Positions 1-6,101 of a stretch of DNA of 7,536 nucleotides are shown in pieces. The first letter of the stretch is position 1, and every line of letters starts with the position of its first letter. Location of the stretch: assembly GCA_016791085.1 (NCBI GenBank), contig JAEUNN010000883.1, positions 1 through 7,536 of the forward strand, written 5' to 3'. The notes under the pieces are model-generated. The model ran no database searches. It was given only the letters and a program-made list of their open reading frames with translations, and was not told the DNA's origin. A program made the translations under genes and the position numbers. Source of the stretch: Rhodocyclaceae bacterium. Lineage in GTDB: Bacteria > Pseudomonadota > Gammaproteobacteria > Burkholderiales > Rhodocyclaceae.

Positions 1-21
1 AAGCGGACTTTAGTTTTTATC

Positions 22-27
22 GAGGAA
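22..27 (+). promoter_or_regulatory. Ribosome-binding site of the Hsp20 gene
   Basis: GAGGAA at 22-27 is a good Shine-Dalgarno match. The core GAGG (22-25) lies only 2 nt before the ATG at 28 but 8 nt before the ATG at 34. The second ATG is therefore the more plausible start. The same arrangement occurs in front of the regulator gene at 589. Confidence 0.7.
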
Positions 28-33
28 ATGATC

Positions 34-483
34 ATGTCAAATCTGAGCCGATTCAACCCGTTTCGCGCACTCACGCGCTTCGACCCCTCTCAGCGCGACA
101 TCGAAGAGTTTTTCAAGGCCCCGTGGTTGTCGCTGCAGAACTGGGAGCGCTATGCCGGGCAAATTCCCATCAACGTGACCGAAGACGAGCGGTCGTTCAA
201 GATAAGGGCGGAAATTCCGGGCTACGCCAAGGACGAAATCAGCGTGTCGGTGGACCGCGACCAGGTCGCGATCAGCGCCGAAGCGCACCAGGAAAAGGAA
301 CACAAGCAAGGCGAGCAGGTAATCATGCGCGAGTGTTACTGCGGCAAGCAGTACCGCAGTTTCTGTCTGCCCCAGGAGGTGGACAGCAAGGACGCCAGCG
401 CCAGCTATAGCGACGGCGTGCTGGAACTCGTACTGCCCAAGGCCGGCGGCGGCACGCGCGTGAAAAACATCGCCATTCAATAG
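34..483 (+). CDS. Small heat-shock protein, Hsp20/alpha-crystallin family
   Basis: A 149-residue cytoplasmic holdase chaperone that would bind unfolding proteins without using ATP and pass them to ATP-dependent chaperones. Seen in the sequence: a hydrophobic, Phe-rich N-terminal arm (about residues 1-40); an alpha-crystallin domain (about 43-136) with the AEIPG motif near 59-63 and the family-typical GVLELVLPK at 128-136; and a C-terminal I-A-I (146-148), the I-x-I motif used for oligomer assembly. The length is normal for the family. I chose ATG 34 over ATG 28 from Shine-Dalgarno spacing. Unusually, there are three cysteines close together (C101, C103, C111) inside the crystallin domain, where most bacterial Hsp20s have none. 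The Crp/Fnr regulator gene follows 105 bp downstream on the same strand, so the two could be co-transcribed. The promoter lies outside the window. The family assignment is firm; the client proteins are unknown. Confidence 0.95.
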   Translation: MSNLSRFNPFRALTRFDPSQRDIEEFFKAPWLSLQNWERYAGQIPINVTEDERSFKIRAEIPGYAKDEISVSVDRDQVAISAEAHQEKEHKQGEQVIMRECYCGKQYRSFCLPQEVDSKDASASYSDGVLELVLPKAGGGTRVKNIAIQ

Positions 484-576
484 TTGCATCAAGCCGCGGG
501 CGTCGCGCCCCTGTCGCACGCTCGCAGCTCAAATTCACAGCCGGACAAAACGGCCAGCGGCCGCAAATACAGTTAC

Positions 577-582
577 GAGGAA
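577..582 (+). promoter_or_regulatory. Ribosome-binding site of the Crp/Fnr regulator gene
   Basis: GAGGAA at 577-582, with GAGG ending 8 nt before ATG 589. It sits in a 16-nt stretch (576-591) matching the Hsp20 initiation region (21-36) at 15 of 16 positions. This selects 589 as the start, against the in-frame TTG at 484, which directly follows the Hsp20 stop codon and has no such site. Confidence 0.75.
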
Positions 583-588
583 AAGATC

Positions 589-1299
589 ATGGATAGAGCA
601 CGCAGTTTATCCCGCAGCATGGCACGCGTCGGCCCGGCCGACTGCAGCACCTGTCCGGTTCGCAAGATTGCATTGCTGGGCGGGGTCAATGTGGAGGACA
701 TGGACCGCGTACGCGCCAGCCTGGACGTGCTGCGCCTGCAGAAAGACACCTGTCTGTACGAAATGAACGCGCCGGCAGACTATGTCTATAGCTTGCGCAC
801 CGGTCTCGTGAAGCAGCACCAGAGCACCTGCGGCGGCCGCGCGCGCATCGTGCGCCTGGCGCTGCCAGGAGATTGTCTGGGCCTGGAAGCACTGGTCGGC
901 GGACGCTACCGTCATTCGGCCACCGTGCTGCGCACGGCCGACGTATGCCGCATCCCGGTGCGCGTGCTGAGCGAACTGTACGAGAGCAGCGATCAGTTCC
1001 GCACCTCGGCGCTGCAGCACCTGCAGCAGTCCATAGATGCGGCGGATTTTCAGATCACCCAGCTTAGCACCGGCACTGCGCACGCGCGTCTCGCACGCCT
1101 GCTGCTGTATCTGGATCAGGGCGACCGCACCGATCCGCGCCACTGGATCATGCGCGACGACATGGCGGCCATGCTGGGCGTGACGCTGGAAACGGTGAGC
1201 CGCACGATTTCGGACCTGAAGCGCGGCGGGCTGTTGCACGAGGAAGATCACTCTTTCAGATTCCGCCGTGCGGATTTGAAAGCCATCGCCGATAGTTGA
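589..1299 (+). CDS. Crp/Fnr-family transcriptional regulator
   Basis: A 236-residue cytoplasmic DNA-binding regulator. An N-terminal CxxC segment (C19, C22, followed by PVRK) leads into a cyclic-nucleotide-binding-type sensor fold (about 35-125), a long dimerisation helix (about 128-158) and a C-terminal winged helix-turn-helix (about 160-236). The recognition helix reads ETVSR at 201-205. E201, S204 and R205 correspond to the E..SR residues by which E. coli FNR reads TTGA half-sites. Cysteines are at 19, 22, 55, 81, 96 and 120. C120, in the context VCRIP, lines up with FNR C122 (VCEIP). FNR uses C20, C23, C29 and C122 as iron-sulfur ligands, but nothing corresponds to C29, so a standard 4Fe-4S site is incomplete unless another cysteine substitutes. 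No cAMP-specific pocket could be identified by eye. Dyads fitting this helix lie upstream of the exporter and atp operons, so it is the natural candidate to control them. The family is certain; the signal is not. Confidence 0.93.
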   Translation: MDRARSLSRSMARVGPADCSTCPVRKIALLGGVNVEDMDRVRASLDVLRLQKDTCLYEMNAPADYVYSLRTGLVKQHQSTCGGRARIVRLALPGDCLGLEALVGGRYRHSATVLRTADVCRIPVRVLSELYESSDQFRTSALQHLQQSIDAADFQITQLSTGTAHARLARLLLYLDQGDRTDPRHWIMRDDMAAMLGVTLETVSRTISDLKRGGLLHEEDHSFRFRRADLKAIADS

Positions 1300-1321
1300 G
1301 GCGGCAAGGCGCGCGCCGGGC

Positions 1322-1341
1322 GCCGGCCGATAGCGGCCGGC
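1322..1341 (+). terminator. GC-rich hairpin downstream of the regulator gene
   Basis: A perfect 8-bp inverted repeat, GCCGGCCG (1322-1329) and CGGCCGGC (1334-1341), with a 4-nt ATAG loop, starts 22 nt after the regulator's stop codon. No T-tract follows, so it does not meet the standard definition of an intrinsic terminator. It could still stabilise the 3' end or pause polymerase. Such palindromes arise readily in GC-rich DNA, so confidence is low. Confidence 0.35.
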
Positions 1342-1395
1342 CGCGGCCGCGCCGCGCCCTCATGCCACCGCAGCCGCGCAAAATGCCGCGCGCGC

Positions 1396-1444
1396 TTGAG
1401 GTTTAACAAGGGCAGGCGCGCGCGGTCATGGCTTACTTGCAGGC
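1396..1444 (+). promoter_or_regulatory. Candidate FNR/Crp-type operator and promoter of the exporter operon
   Basis: TTGAGGTTTAACAA at 1396-1409 matches the FNR consensus TTGAT-N4-ATCAA at 8 of 10 defined bases. It stands out as an AT-rich patch in very GC-rich surroundings. Downstream is TG at 1429-1430, one base, then CTTACT (1432-1437), a weak 3-of-6 match to TATAAT placed as an extended -10. With the site centred at -41.5 (class II FNR geometry), transcription would start at about 1444, next to the permease ATG at 1445. The element has the same spacing as the better-matching one upstream of atpD, which is the main argument for it. No standalone -35 hexamer is evident, as expected for an activator-dependent promoter. 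Confidence 0.42.
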
Positions 1445-2605
1445 ATGTACAAGATCGCGCTCAAAATGCTGTTCGGCGACCGTGGCAAGTATTACGGCAT
1501 CGTCACCGGCATCGCGCTGGCATCGGTGCTCATGATCCAGCAGCCGGGCATCCTGATCTCGATTTTTGCACGCACTTACAGCTTCATCACCGATGTCGCG
1601 CTGCCCGACATATGGGTCATGGACCCCATGGTCAAGTACATCGACGACTCGCAGCCCATGCTGGACACCGAGCTTTACCGCGTGCGCGGCATACGCGGGG
1701 TGGAATGGGCGGTGCCGCTCTACAAGGGCGGCCAGCGCGTGCGCCTGCCCAATGGCGAACTGGTGACCTCCAACCTGCTCGGCTTCGACGATGCCACGCT
1801 CATCGGCGGCCCCGGCGTGATGCTGCAAGGGCGGCTGGCCGACCTGCACCTGCCGGACGCGGTCATCGTCGATGAAGCCGGCGCCAATGGCCGCCTCGCC
1901 CGCCGCACGGGGCCGGGCAATGCGCCCGTGCCGGTGCGCGTGGGCGACGTGCTGGAAATCAACGACAAGCGCGCCCGCGTGGTGGGTATCGCGCGCGGCA
2001 CGCCCACTTTCGGCTCGCAACCCATCATTTACACGACTTACACGCGCGCCAAGGACTATGCGTTTTCCGAGCGCAAGCTGCTGTCCTACATTCTGGTCAA
2101 GGTGAAGGCGGGCGCATCGGTGCCGGAGGTGGCGCGCCGCATCAGCCACGATACCGGCATGGCGGCGCGCACGGCGGAAGAATTCAAGCGCGTTTCGCTG
2201 TCGTACATCGTGAACAACACGACCATCGTGACCAATTTCGGCTTCGTCGTGCTGATCGGCTTCATCGTCGGCGCAGCCGTCACGGGCCAGATTTTCTACA
2301 ACTTCACGCTGGACAACCTGCGCTATTTCGGCGTGTTCAAGGCGATGGGCGCGAGCGACGCGCTATTGCGCCGCATGATCGTGCTGCAGGCGCTGCTGGT
2401 GGGTTTCGTCGGTTTCGGGCTGGGCGCCGGCATTACCGCCGCGTTCGCCGCCGCCACGCGGGGCGGGGCCGGCCTGTCCATGATCATGAACTGGCAATTG
2501 CTGGCGGGCAGCGCCTGCGCCGTGGCGCTCATCGTGCTGCTGGCCGCGGTAATCAGCGTGCGCAAGGTGCACAAGCTGGAACCAGCCGCGGTGTTCCAGT
2601 CGTGA
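1445..2605 (+). CDS. ABC exporter permease, FtsX/MacB-PCD (DevC-like) type
   Basis: A 386-residue inner-membrane subunit of an ABC exporter. TM1 is at about 17-41, then a large periplasmic domain (about 45-255), then TM2 (about 265-286), TM3 (about 311-336) and TM4 (about 352-371). This is the one-plus-three layout of FtsX-fold permeases (DevC, the MacB membrane part, LolC/E). The conserved cytoplasmic stretch GVFKAMGAS (296-304) after TM2, and the C-terminal LEPAAVF, are typical of the family and contact the ATPase. In this group the periplasmic domain engages the adaptor and drives substrate out by mechanotransmission. The ATPase is encoded separately, unlike in MacB where it is fused. The start has no convincing Shine-Dalgarno sequence; the ATG at 1428 is out of frame. 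Its stop overlaps the ATPase start by four bases. The substrate cannot be read from the sequence. Confidence 0.9.
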   Translation: MYKIALKMLFGDRGKYYGIVTGIALASVLMIQQPGILISIFARTYSFITDVALPDIWVMDPMVKYIDDSQPMLDTELYRVRGIRGVEWAVPLYKGGQRVRLPNGELVTSNLLGFDDATLIGGPGVMLQGRLADLHLPDAVIVDEAGANGRLARRTGPGNAPVPVRVGDVLEINDKRARVVGIARGTPTFGSQPIIYTTYTRAKDYAFSERKLLSYILVKVKAGASVPEVARRISHDTGMAARTAEEFKRVSLSYIVNNTTIVTNFGFVVLIGFIVGAAVTGQIFYNFTLDNLRYFGVFKAMGASDALLRRMIVLQALLVGFVGFGLGAGITAAFAAATRGGAGLSMIMNWQLLAGSACAVALIVLLAAVISVRKVHKLEPAAVFQS

Positions 2606-3372
2606 CCGGCCGGCCGGACCCGCCCGCGCCCGCGCCCGGCACACGCGGCGGCACGGCAAGTTCCGGCAACGGCGCGGCGGCCGCGCTGACCGCGGTGCGC
2701 TGCGCCGCCGTGACCAAAACCTACGGCAGCGGCGCGGCCAGCGTGCAGGCCTTGCGCGGCATCGACCTGCAGGTGCGGGCCGGAGAATTGCTGATGCTCG
2801 TGGGGCCGTCCGGCTGCGGCAAAACCACGCTCATTTCCGTGATTGCCGGCATACTCGATCACGACGGCGGCGACTGCAGCCTGTTCGGCGAGAACGTGCA
2901 CGCCTATCCCAAAAACGCGCGCACCAGCTGGCGCGGCCGCAACGTGGGATTCGTATTCCAGGCCTTCAACCTGATTCCCACTCTGTCGGCCGCCCAGAAC
3001 GTGGCGATCCCGCTGCTCATTAATGGCAGCCCCATGGACGCGGCCCTGGCGCGCGCGCGCCTGCACCTGCGCGAGGTGGGCCTGGAAGGCCGCGAGGATG
3101 CGCTGCCCGCGCAATTATCGGGAGGCATGCAACAGCGCGTGGCTATCGCCCGGGCGGTGGTACATGGGCCGCGCCTGGTGGTGTGCGACGAACCCACCAG
3201 CGCGCTCGACAGCGAAACCGGCCGGCGCGTCATAGAAGTCATCAAGCGCCTCGCGGTCGGCCCGGACCGCGCCCTGGTCATCGTGACCCACGATGCGCGC
3301 ATATTCGAATTTGCCGACCGCATCGCGCGCATGGACGACGGCCGCATCGTGCGCATCGAGCCCGGCGCATGA
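2602..3372 (+). CDS. ABC exporter ATP-binding protein (MacB/LolD/DevA-type)
   Basis: A 256-residue cytoplasmic ATPase that powers the permease encoded just upstream. All nucleotide-binding motifs are intact: Walker A GPSGCGKTT (68-76), Q-loop FQ (119-120), signature LSGGMQQ (172-178), Walker B LVVCDE (192-197) with catalytic E197, D-loop SALD (200-203) and H-loop H230. The sequence around the Q-loop (FVFQAFNLIPTLSA) is characteristic of the LolD/MacB/DevA branch that pairs with FtsX-type permeases. About 30 residues at the N-terminus are low-complexity (Pro, Ala, Gly) and precede the first strand, so the true start could be later, for example the GTG at codon 32. I kept GTG 2602 because its GTGA overlap with the permease stop fits translational coupling seen along this operon. 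Confidence 0.94.
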   Translation: MTGRPDPPAPAPGTRGGTASSGNGAAAALTAVRCAAVTKTYGSGAASVQALRGIDLQVRAGELLMLVGPSGCGKTTLISVIAGILDHDGGDCSLFGENVHAYPKNARTSWRGRNVGFVFQAFNLIPTLSAAQNVAIPLLINGSPMDAALARARLHLREVGLEGREDALPAQLSGGMQQRVAIARAVVHGPRLVVCDEPTSALDSETGRRVIEVIKRLAVGPDRALVIVTHDARIFEFADRIARMDDGRIVRIEPGA

Positions 3373-4334
3373 ACACTGCCAGCCGGATTTTGCCGCTCGC
3401 CGCGGCGGCCGGACTGGCGCTTGCCATATTCGTGGCCGTGCAGGCCGAGCAGGAGCGCCCGCCCGCCCAGCCCATCGCCCACCCGGCCCAGGCACCTTAC
3501 GCTTCCTACATAGGCGGCGCCGGTCTGGTGGAGGCCTCCAGCAACAACGTCGGCATAGGCACGGCCATCCCCGGCATCGTCAAAAGCGTCGCAGTCAAGG
3601 TGGGCGACCACCTGCAGGCGGGCGCCGCACTATTCGAAATCGACGACCGCGAATTGCGTGCCGACCTGCAGGTGAAACAAGCCAGCCTGGACAAGGCGGT
3701 CGCCGCGCTGCACGAAGCGCAGGCCGCGCTGGCCGATGCCGACGCCCAGTACGCACTGGTGCGCGACGCCGAAGATGGCCGCGCGGTGAGCAGGGACGAG
3801 GTGCAGAAGCGCAAACACGCGGCCCTGCTGGCGGCCGCGAAACGCGACAGCGCACGCGCCGAAACAGGCGTGGCGCGCTCGCAGCGCAATGCCACGCAAA
3901 GCGCGCTGGAGCGGCTCGTGGTGCGCGCGCCGCTGGCCGCCGAAGTGCTGCAGGTGAATCTGCGTCCCGGCGAATACGCGCCAGCCGGCGCGCTGGCCAC
4001 GCCGCTCGTCATGCTGGGCAACCTGGAGCGCCTCTACATACGCGTCAATATCGACGAAAACGACGCCTGGCGGTTTCGCGCCGGCACGCGCGCGCAGGCC
4101 TATCTGCGCGGCAACAGCGAGCTGACGGCGGCGCTAAATTTCGTGCGCGTCGAACCCTATGTGACGCCCAAACAGTCGCTCACCGGCAGCAGCACCGAGC
4201 GCGTCGACACGCGCGTGCTGCAGGTCATCTACAGCTTCGAGCGCGGCAGCCTGCCGGCCTATGTCGGGCAGCAGATGGACGTGTTCATCGAAACGCCGGA
4301 ACAGCCGCCGCCGGCCCCCGGAGTGCCCCGGTGA
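3369..4334 (+). CDS. HlyD-family periplasmic adaptor (membrane fusion protein) of the ABC exporter
   Basis: A 321-residue adaptor that bridges the inner-membrane ABC pump and the outer-membrane channel. An uncleaved N-terminal membrane anchor lies at about 7-25, followed by a Pro-rich linker. The first half of the barrel/lipoyl region (about 50-95) includes PGIVKSVAVKVGDHLQAG, the typical biotinyl-lipoyl-like motif. A hairpin of Ala-rich coiled-coil helices spans about 97-183. The second lipoyl half (VVRAPLAAEVLQVNLRPGE, 184-202) follows, then a beta-barrel and membrane-proximal domain (about 210-310). It has no lipobox, unlike many RND adaptors. It belongs to the MacA/DevB group by its neighbours. 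ATG 3369 overlaps the ATPase stop (ATGA), so the longer in-frame reading beginning inside the ATPase gene is not used. Confidence 0.92.
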   Translation: MNTASRILPLAAAAGLALAIFVAVQAEQERPPAQPIAHPAQAPYASYIGGAGLVEASSNNVGIGTAIPGIVKSVAVKVGDHLQAGAALFEIDDRELRADLQVKQASLDKAVAALHEAQAALADADAQYALVRDAEDGRAVSRDEVQKRKHAALLAAAKRDSARAETGVARSQRNATQSALERLVVRAPLAAEVLQVNLRPGEYAPAGALATPLVMLGNLERLYIRVNIDENDAWRFRAGTRAQAYLRGNSELTAALNFVRVEPYVTPKQSLTGSSTERVDTRVLQVIYSFERGSLPAYVGQQMDVFIETPEQPPPAPGVPR

Positions 4335-5770
4335 GACCGCGGCGCGCCGCCGCCGTGGCCGCCACGCTGCTGTTGCCGGGCTGTGCGGCGGTCGGCCCGG
4401 ATTACCGGCGCCCGCCGCTGGAGGCGCCGCCGCGCTGGAGCGCCGGCCAGCTGCCGGCCGCCGCGGCGCCGGGACTGGAACAGGTGGCGTGGTGGAAAAA
4501 TTTCGGCGATGCGCACCTCGACCGTCTGCTCGAACAGGCCGTGGACGCCAACCTGGACCTCGTGCAGGCGCAGGCGCGCGTACTGCAGGCGCGTGCCGCG
4601 CTCATCGCGGCCGGCGCCGCGCGCGCGCCGCAACTGGCCGCGTCGGCATCGCTCGCGCGCAGTCGCAGCAGCGAAAATTCCCTGCCGGGCGCCGCCGCCG
4701 GGCAGGTAACCAGCCTGTACCAGGGCGGCTTCGACGCGCGCTGGGAAATCGACCTGTTCGGCGGCCTGCGCCGCGGCGTCGAAGCCGCCGACGCCAGATT
4801 GGCCGCCAGCATCGAACAGCGCCACGCGACCTTGCTCACACTGCTGGCCGAAGTCGCGCGCAATTACCTGCTGTTGCGCGCCGGGCAGGAACAACTGGCG
4901 ATCACGCGCCGCGATATCGCCCGACAGCAGGAAACCCTGGCAGTGACGCGCCAGCGTCATGGCCTGGGCCTCGCGCCGTATTTCGACGTAACGCTGGCCG
5001 AGGCGCAACTGGCTGCCGACACCGCGAACATCCCGGCGCAGGAAACCGCCATCAAGGCTGCGCTGCACCGCCTGGGCGTGCTGCTGGGCCGCGCCCCGGC
5101 CGACACGCTGCCCGAACTGGCCACGCCGCGCCCGCTGCCGCAGCCCGGCGCGCTGGATACGGCCGGCCTGCCTTCCGAATTGCTTGCGCGCCGGCCCGAT
5201 CTGCGCCAGGCCGAGCGCGAACTGGCCGCCGCGTCGGCCGACGTGGGCGCGGCGCTGGCCGAGCTGTACCCGAAATTCGACCTCACGCTGGGACTGGGCT
5301 TGCAGGCCGCCCGGCCGGCGCTGTTGGGCCGTGCCGCGAGCCGCATCTGGTCGGTCGTGCCGGGCCTGTCGATGTCCGTATTCGACGCCGGCCGGCGCCG
5401 CGCGCTGGTCGCCGGCCGCAGCGCCGTGCACGACGAACTGCGCGCCAAATACCAGGCGGCTTTCCTGAGTGCGCTGGAAGAAGTCGAAAATTCGCTCACC
5501 GCCTTTTACGCCGAACAGCAGCGCCGCACCTTGCTGGCTGAGGCCGTGACAGCCAACGAGCAGGCGGTCGCGCTGGCCGGCGAGCGCTACCGCCGCGGCC
5601 TCACCAGCTTTCTGGAAGTGCTGACCGCGCAAACCCTGCTCTACGCCAGCCAGCGCAAGCTGGCCCAATCCCAGGCCGATCTGGTTACCGGACTGGTTGC
5701 GCTGTACAAGGCGCTGGGCGGCGGGTGGCAGGCCGCGCCGGGCGCGGGCGGCAGCGACGCCGGTGGCTGA
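4331..5770 (+). CDS. Outer-membrane efflux lipoprotein, NodT family (TolC-like)
   Basis: A 479-residue outer-membrane factor forming the exit duct of the exporter. It starts with GTG at 4331, overlapping the adaptor stop (GTGA), with GGAG at 4320-4323 seven nt upstream. An Arg-rich start and short hydrophobic stretch end in the lipobox LPGC, so C18 should be lipidated after signal peptidase II cleavage. The mature protein begins CAAVGPDYRRP, the family hallmark. Two tandem outer-membrane-efflux repeats follow: the first (about 55-250) contains WEIDLFGGLRRGVEAA (138-153), the second (about 280-470) contains LLARRPD (284-290) and a long helix with ALEEVENSL. The length is normal for the family. 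Encoding a dedicated channel beside the pump suggests a self-contained export machine that does not rely on a shared TolC. Confidence 0.94.
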   Translation: MRPRRAAAVAATLLLPGCAAVGPDYRRPPLEAPPRWSAGQLPAAAAPGLEQVAWWKNFGDAHLDRLLEQAVDANLDLVQAQARVLQARAALIAAGAARAPQLAASASLARSRSSENSLPGAAAGQVTSLYQGGFDARWEIDLFGGLRRGVEAADARLAASIEQRHATLLTLLAEVARNYLLLRAGQEQLAITRRDIARQQETLAVTRQRHGLGLAPYFDVTLAEAQLAADTANIPAQETAIKAALHRLGVLLGRAPADTLPELATPRPLPQPGALDTAGLPSELLARRPDLRQAERELAAASADVGAALAELYPKFDLTLGLGLQAARPALLGRAASRIWSVVPGLSMSVFDAGRRRALVAGRSAVHDELRAKYQAAFLSALEEVENSLTAFYAEQQRRTLLAEAVTANEQAVALAGERYRRGLTSFLEVLTAQTLLYASQRKLAQSQADLVTGLVALYKALGGGWQAAPGAGGSDAGG

Positions 5771-5973
5771 ATGCGCGCCGCCCTGCCGCCGCAGCGCCAC
5801 GCGCCCCGGCGCGGGCGGCCGGCGTGCCTGGATGGAAGGGCTGCGGACCGCACAAAACTCCGGCTCCGGCGCCCGCCCTGCGATCGCCCGCCATGCCGGC
5901 CGGGTAGGCCCGGAACAGCGCCCGCGGCGGTATCGCCGGTTGCCGGCGGCGCCCGTCGCGCACCGCCTTGCGC

Positions 5974-6021
5974 TTGAAATCGGTCAATGGCGGCGTGCGC
6001 GGCCTGTGCTTGAATGAGGCA
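5974..6021 (+). promoter_or_regulatory. Candidate class II FNR/Crp-type promoter of the N-ATPase operon
   Basis: TTGAAATCGGTCAA at 5974-5987 has a perfect TTGA-N6-TCAA dyad core and matches the FNR consensus (TTGAT-N4-ATCAA) at 8 of 10 bases. A TG at 6007-6008, one base, then TTGAAT (6010-6015, 4 of 6 to TATAAT) make an extended -10. If the dyad is centred at -41.5, the hexamer falls at -12 to -7 and transcription starts at about 6021-6022. All parts fit one class II activator promoter. The atpD leader would be about 80 nt. The likely activator is the Crp/Fnr protein encoded at 589-1299 or the host's general FNR; that link is inference. Confidence 0.55.
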
Positions 6022-6093
6022 TTTGCCGGCCGCGCCGGCGCCCGCGCCGCAAGCGGCGCCCCGTTCCGCCCGCCGCGCACGCGGCGCATGCGC

Positions 6094-6099
6094 AGGGAG
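6094..6099 (+). promoter_or_regulatory. Ribosome-binding site of atpD, closely spaced
   Basis: AGGGAG at 6094-6099 is a strong Shine-Dalgarno match but ends only 2 nt before ATG 6102, tighter than the usual 5-9 nt. The ATG at 6088 is out of frame. The encoded N-terminus starting at 6102 (GRIEAAQGPVIDV) is right for an F1 beta subunit, so the start is kept despite the spacing. Confidence 0.5.
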
Positions 6100-6101
6100 C
6101 C

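Larger units (their letters stand above)
5771..6101. other. Non-coding gap between the exporter operon and atpD
   Basis: No convincing gene was seen in any frame in these 331 bp; the open frames are arginine- and alanine-rich shadows with no ribosome-binding site. Several small GC hairpins are present: 5800-5804 with 5809-5813 (30 nt after the efflux gene), 5900-5904 with 5909-5913, CGCCGG/CCGGCG at 5934-5948, and GCGCCG/CGGCGC at 6044-6059 within the likely atpD leader. None is followed by a T-tract, so none is called a terminator. The FNR-like promoter (5974-6021) is the one clear signal. Confidence 0.6.

Noticed and set aside
479..492. An FNR box around ATCAA (488-492), just after the Hsp20 stop codon
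   Set aside because: The base pattern at the proper spacing on the left (AATAG) does not resemble TTGAT, so only a lone half-site is present.
498..510. A GGGCG/CGCCC hairpin between Hsp20 and the regulator as a terminator
   Set aside because: The stem is only 5 bp with a 3-nt loop and no T-tract; such repeats are frequent in this GC-rich DNA.
484..588. A 35-codon N-terminal extension of the Crp/Fnr regulator from TTG 484
   Set aside because: The TTG directly follows the Hsp20 stop and has no Shine-Dalgarno sequence. ATG 589 has a strong GAGGAA site, and FNR-family N-termini place the CxxC near residue 20, as this start does.
3183..3368. A 62-codon N-terminal extension of the adaptor inside the ATPase gene
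   Set aside because: It is an Arg/His-rich out-of-frame reading of conserved ATPase sequence. ATG 3369 gives a normal membrane anchor and a 4-base overlap with the ATPase stop.
4259..5800. A 513-codon open frame on the - strand opposite the efflux lipoprotein gene
   Set aside because: GC-rich codon bias keeps antisense frames open. The product is Gln/Arg/Ala-rich with no recognisable domain or ribosome-binding site, while the + strand encodes a clear NodT-family protein.
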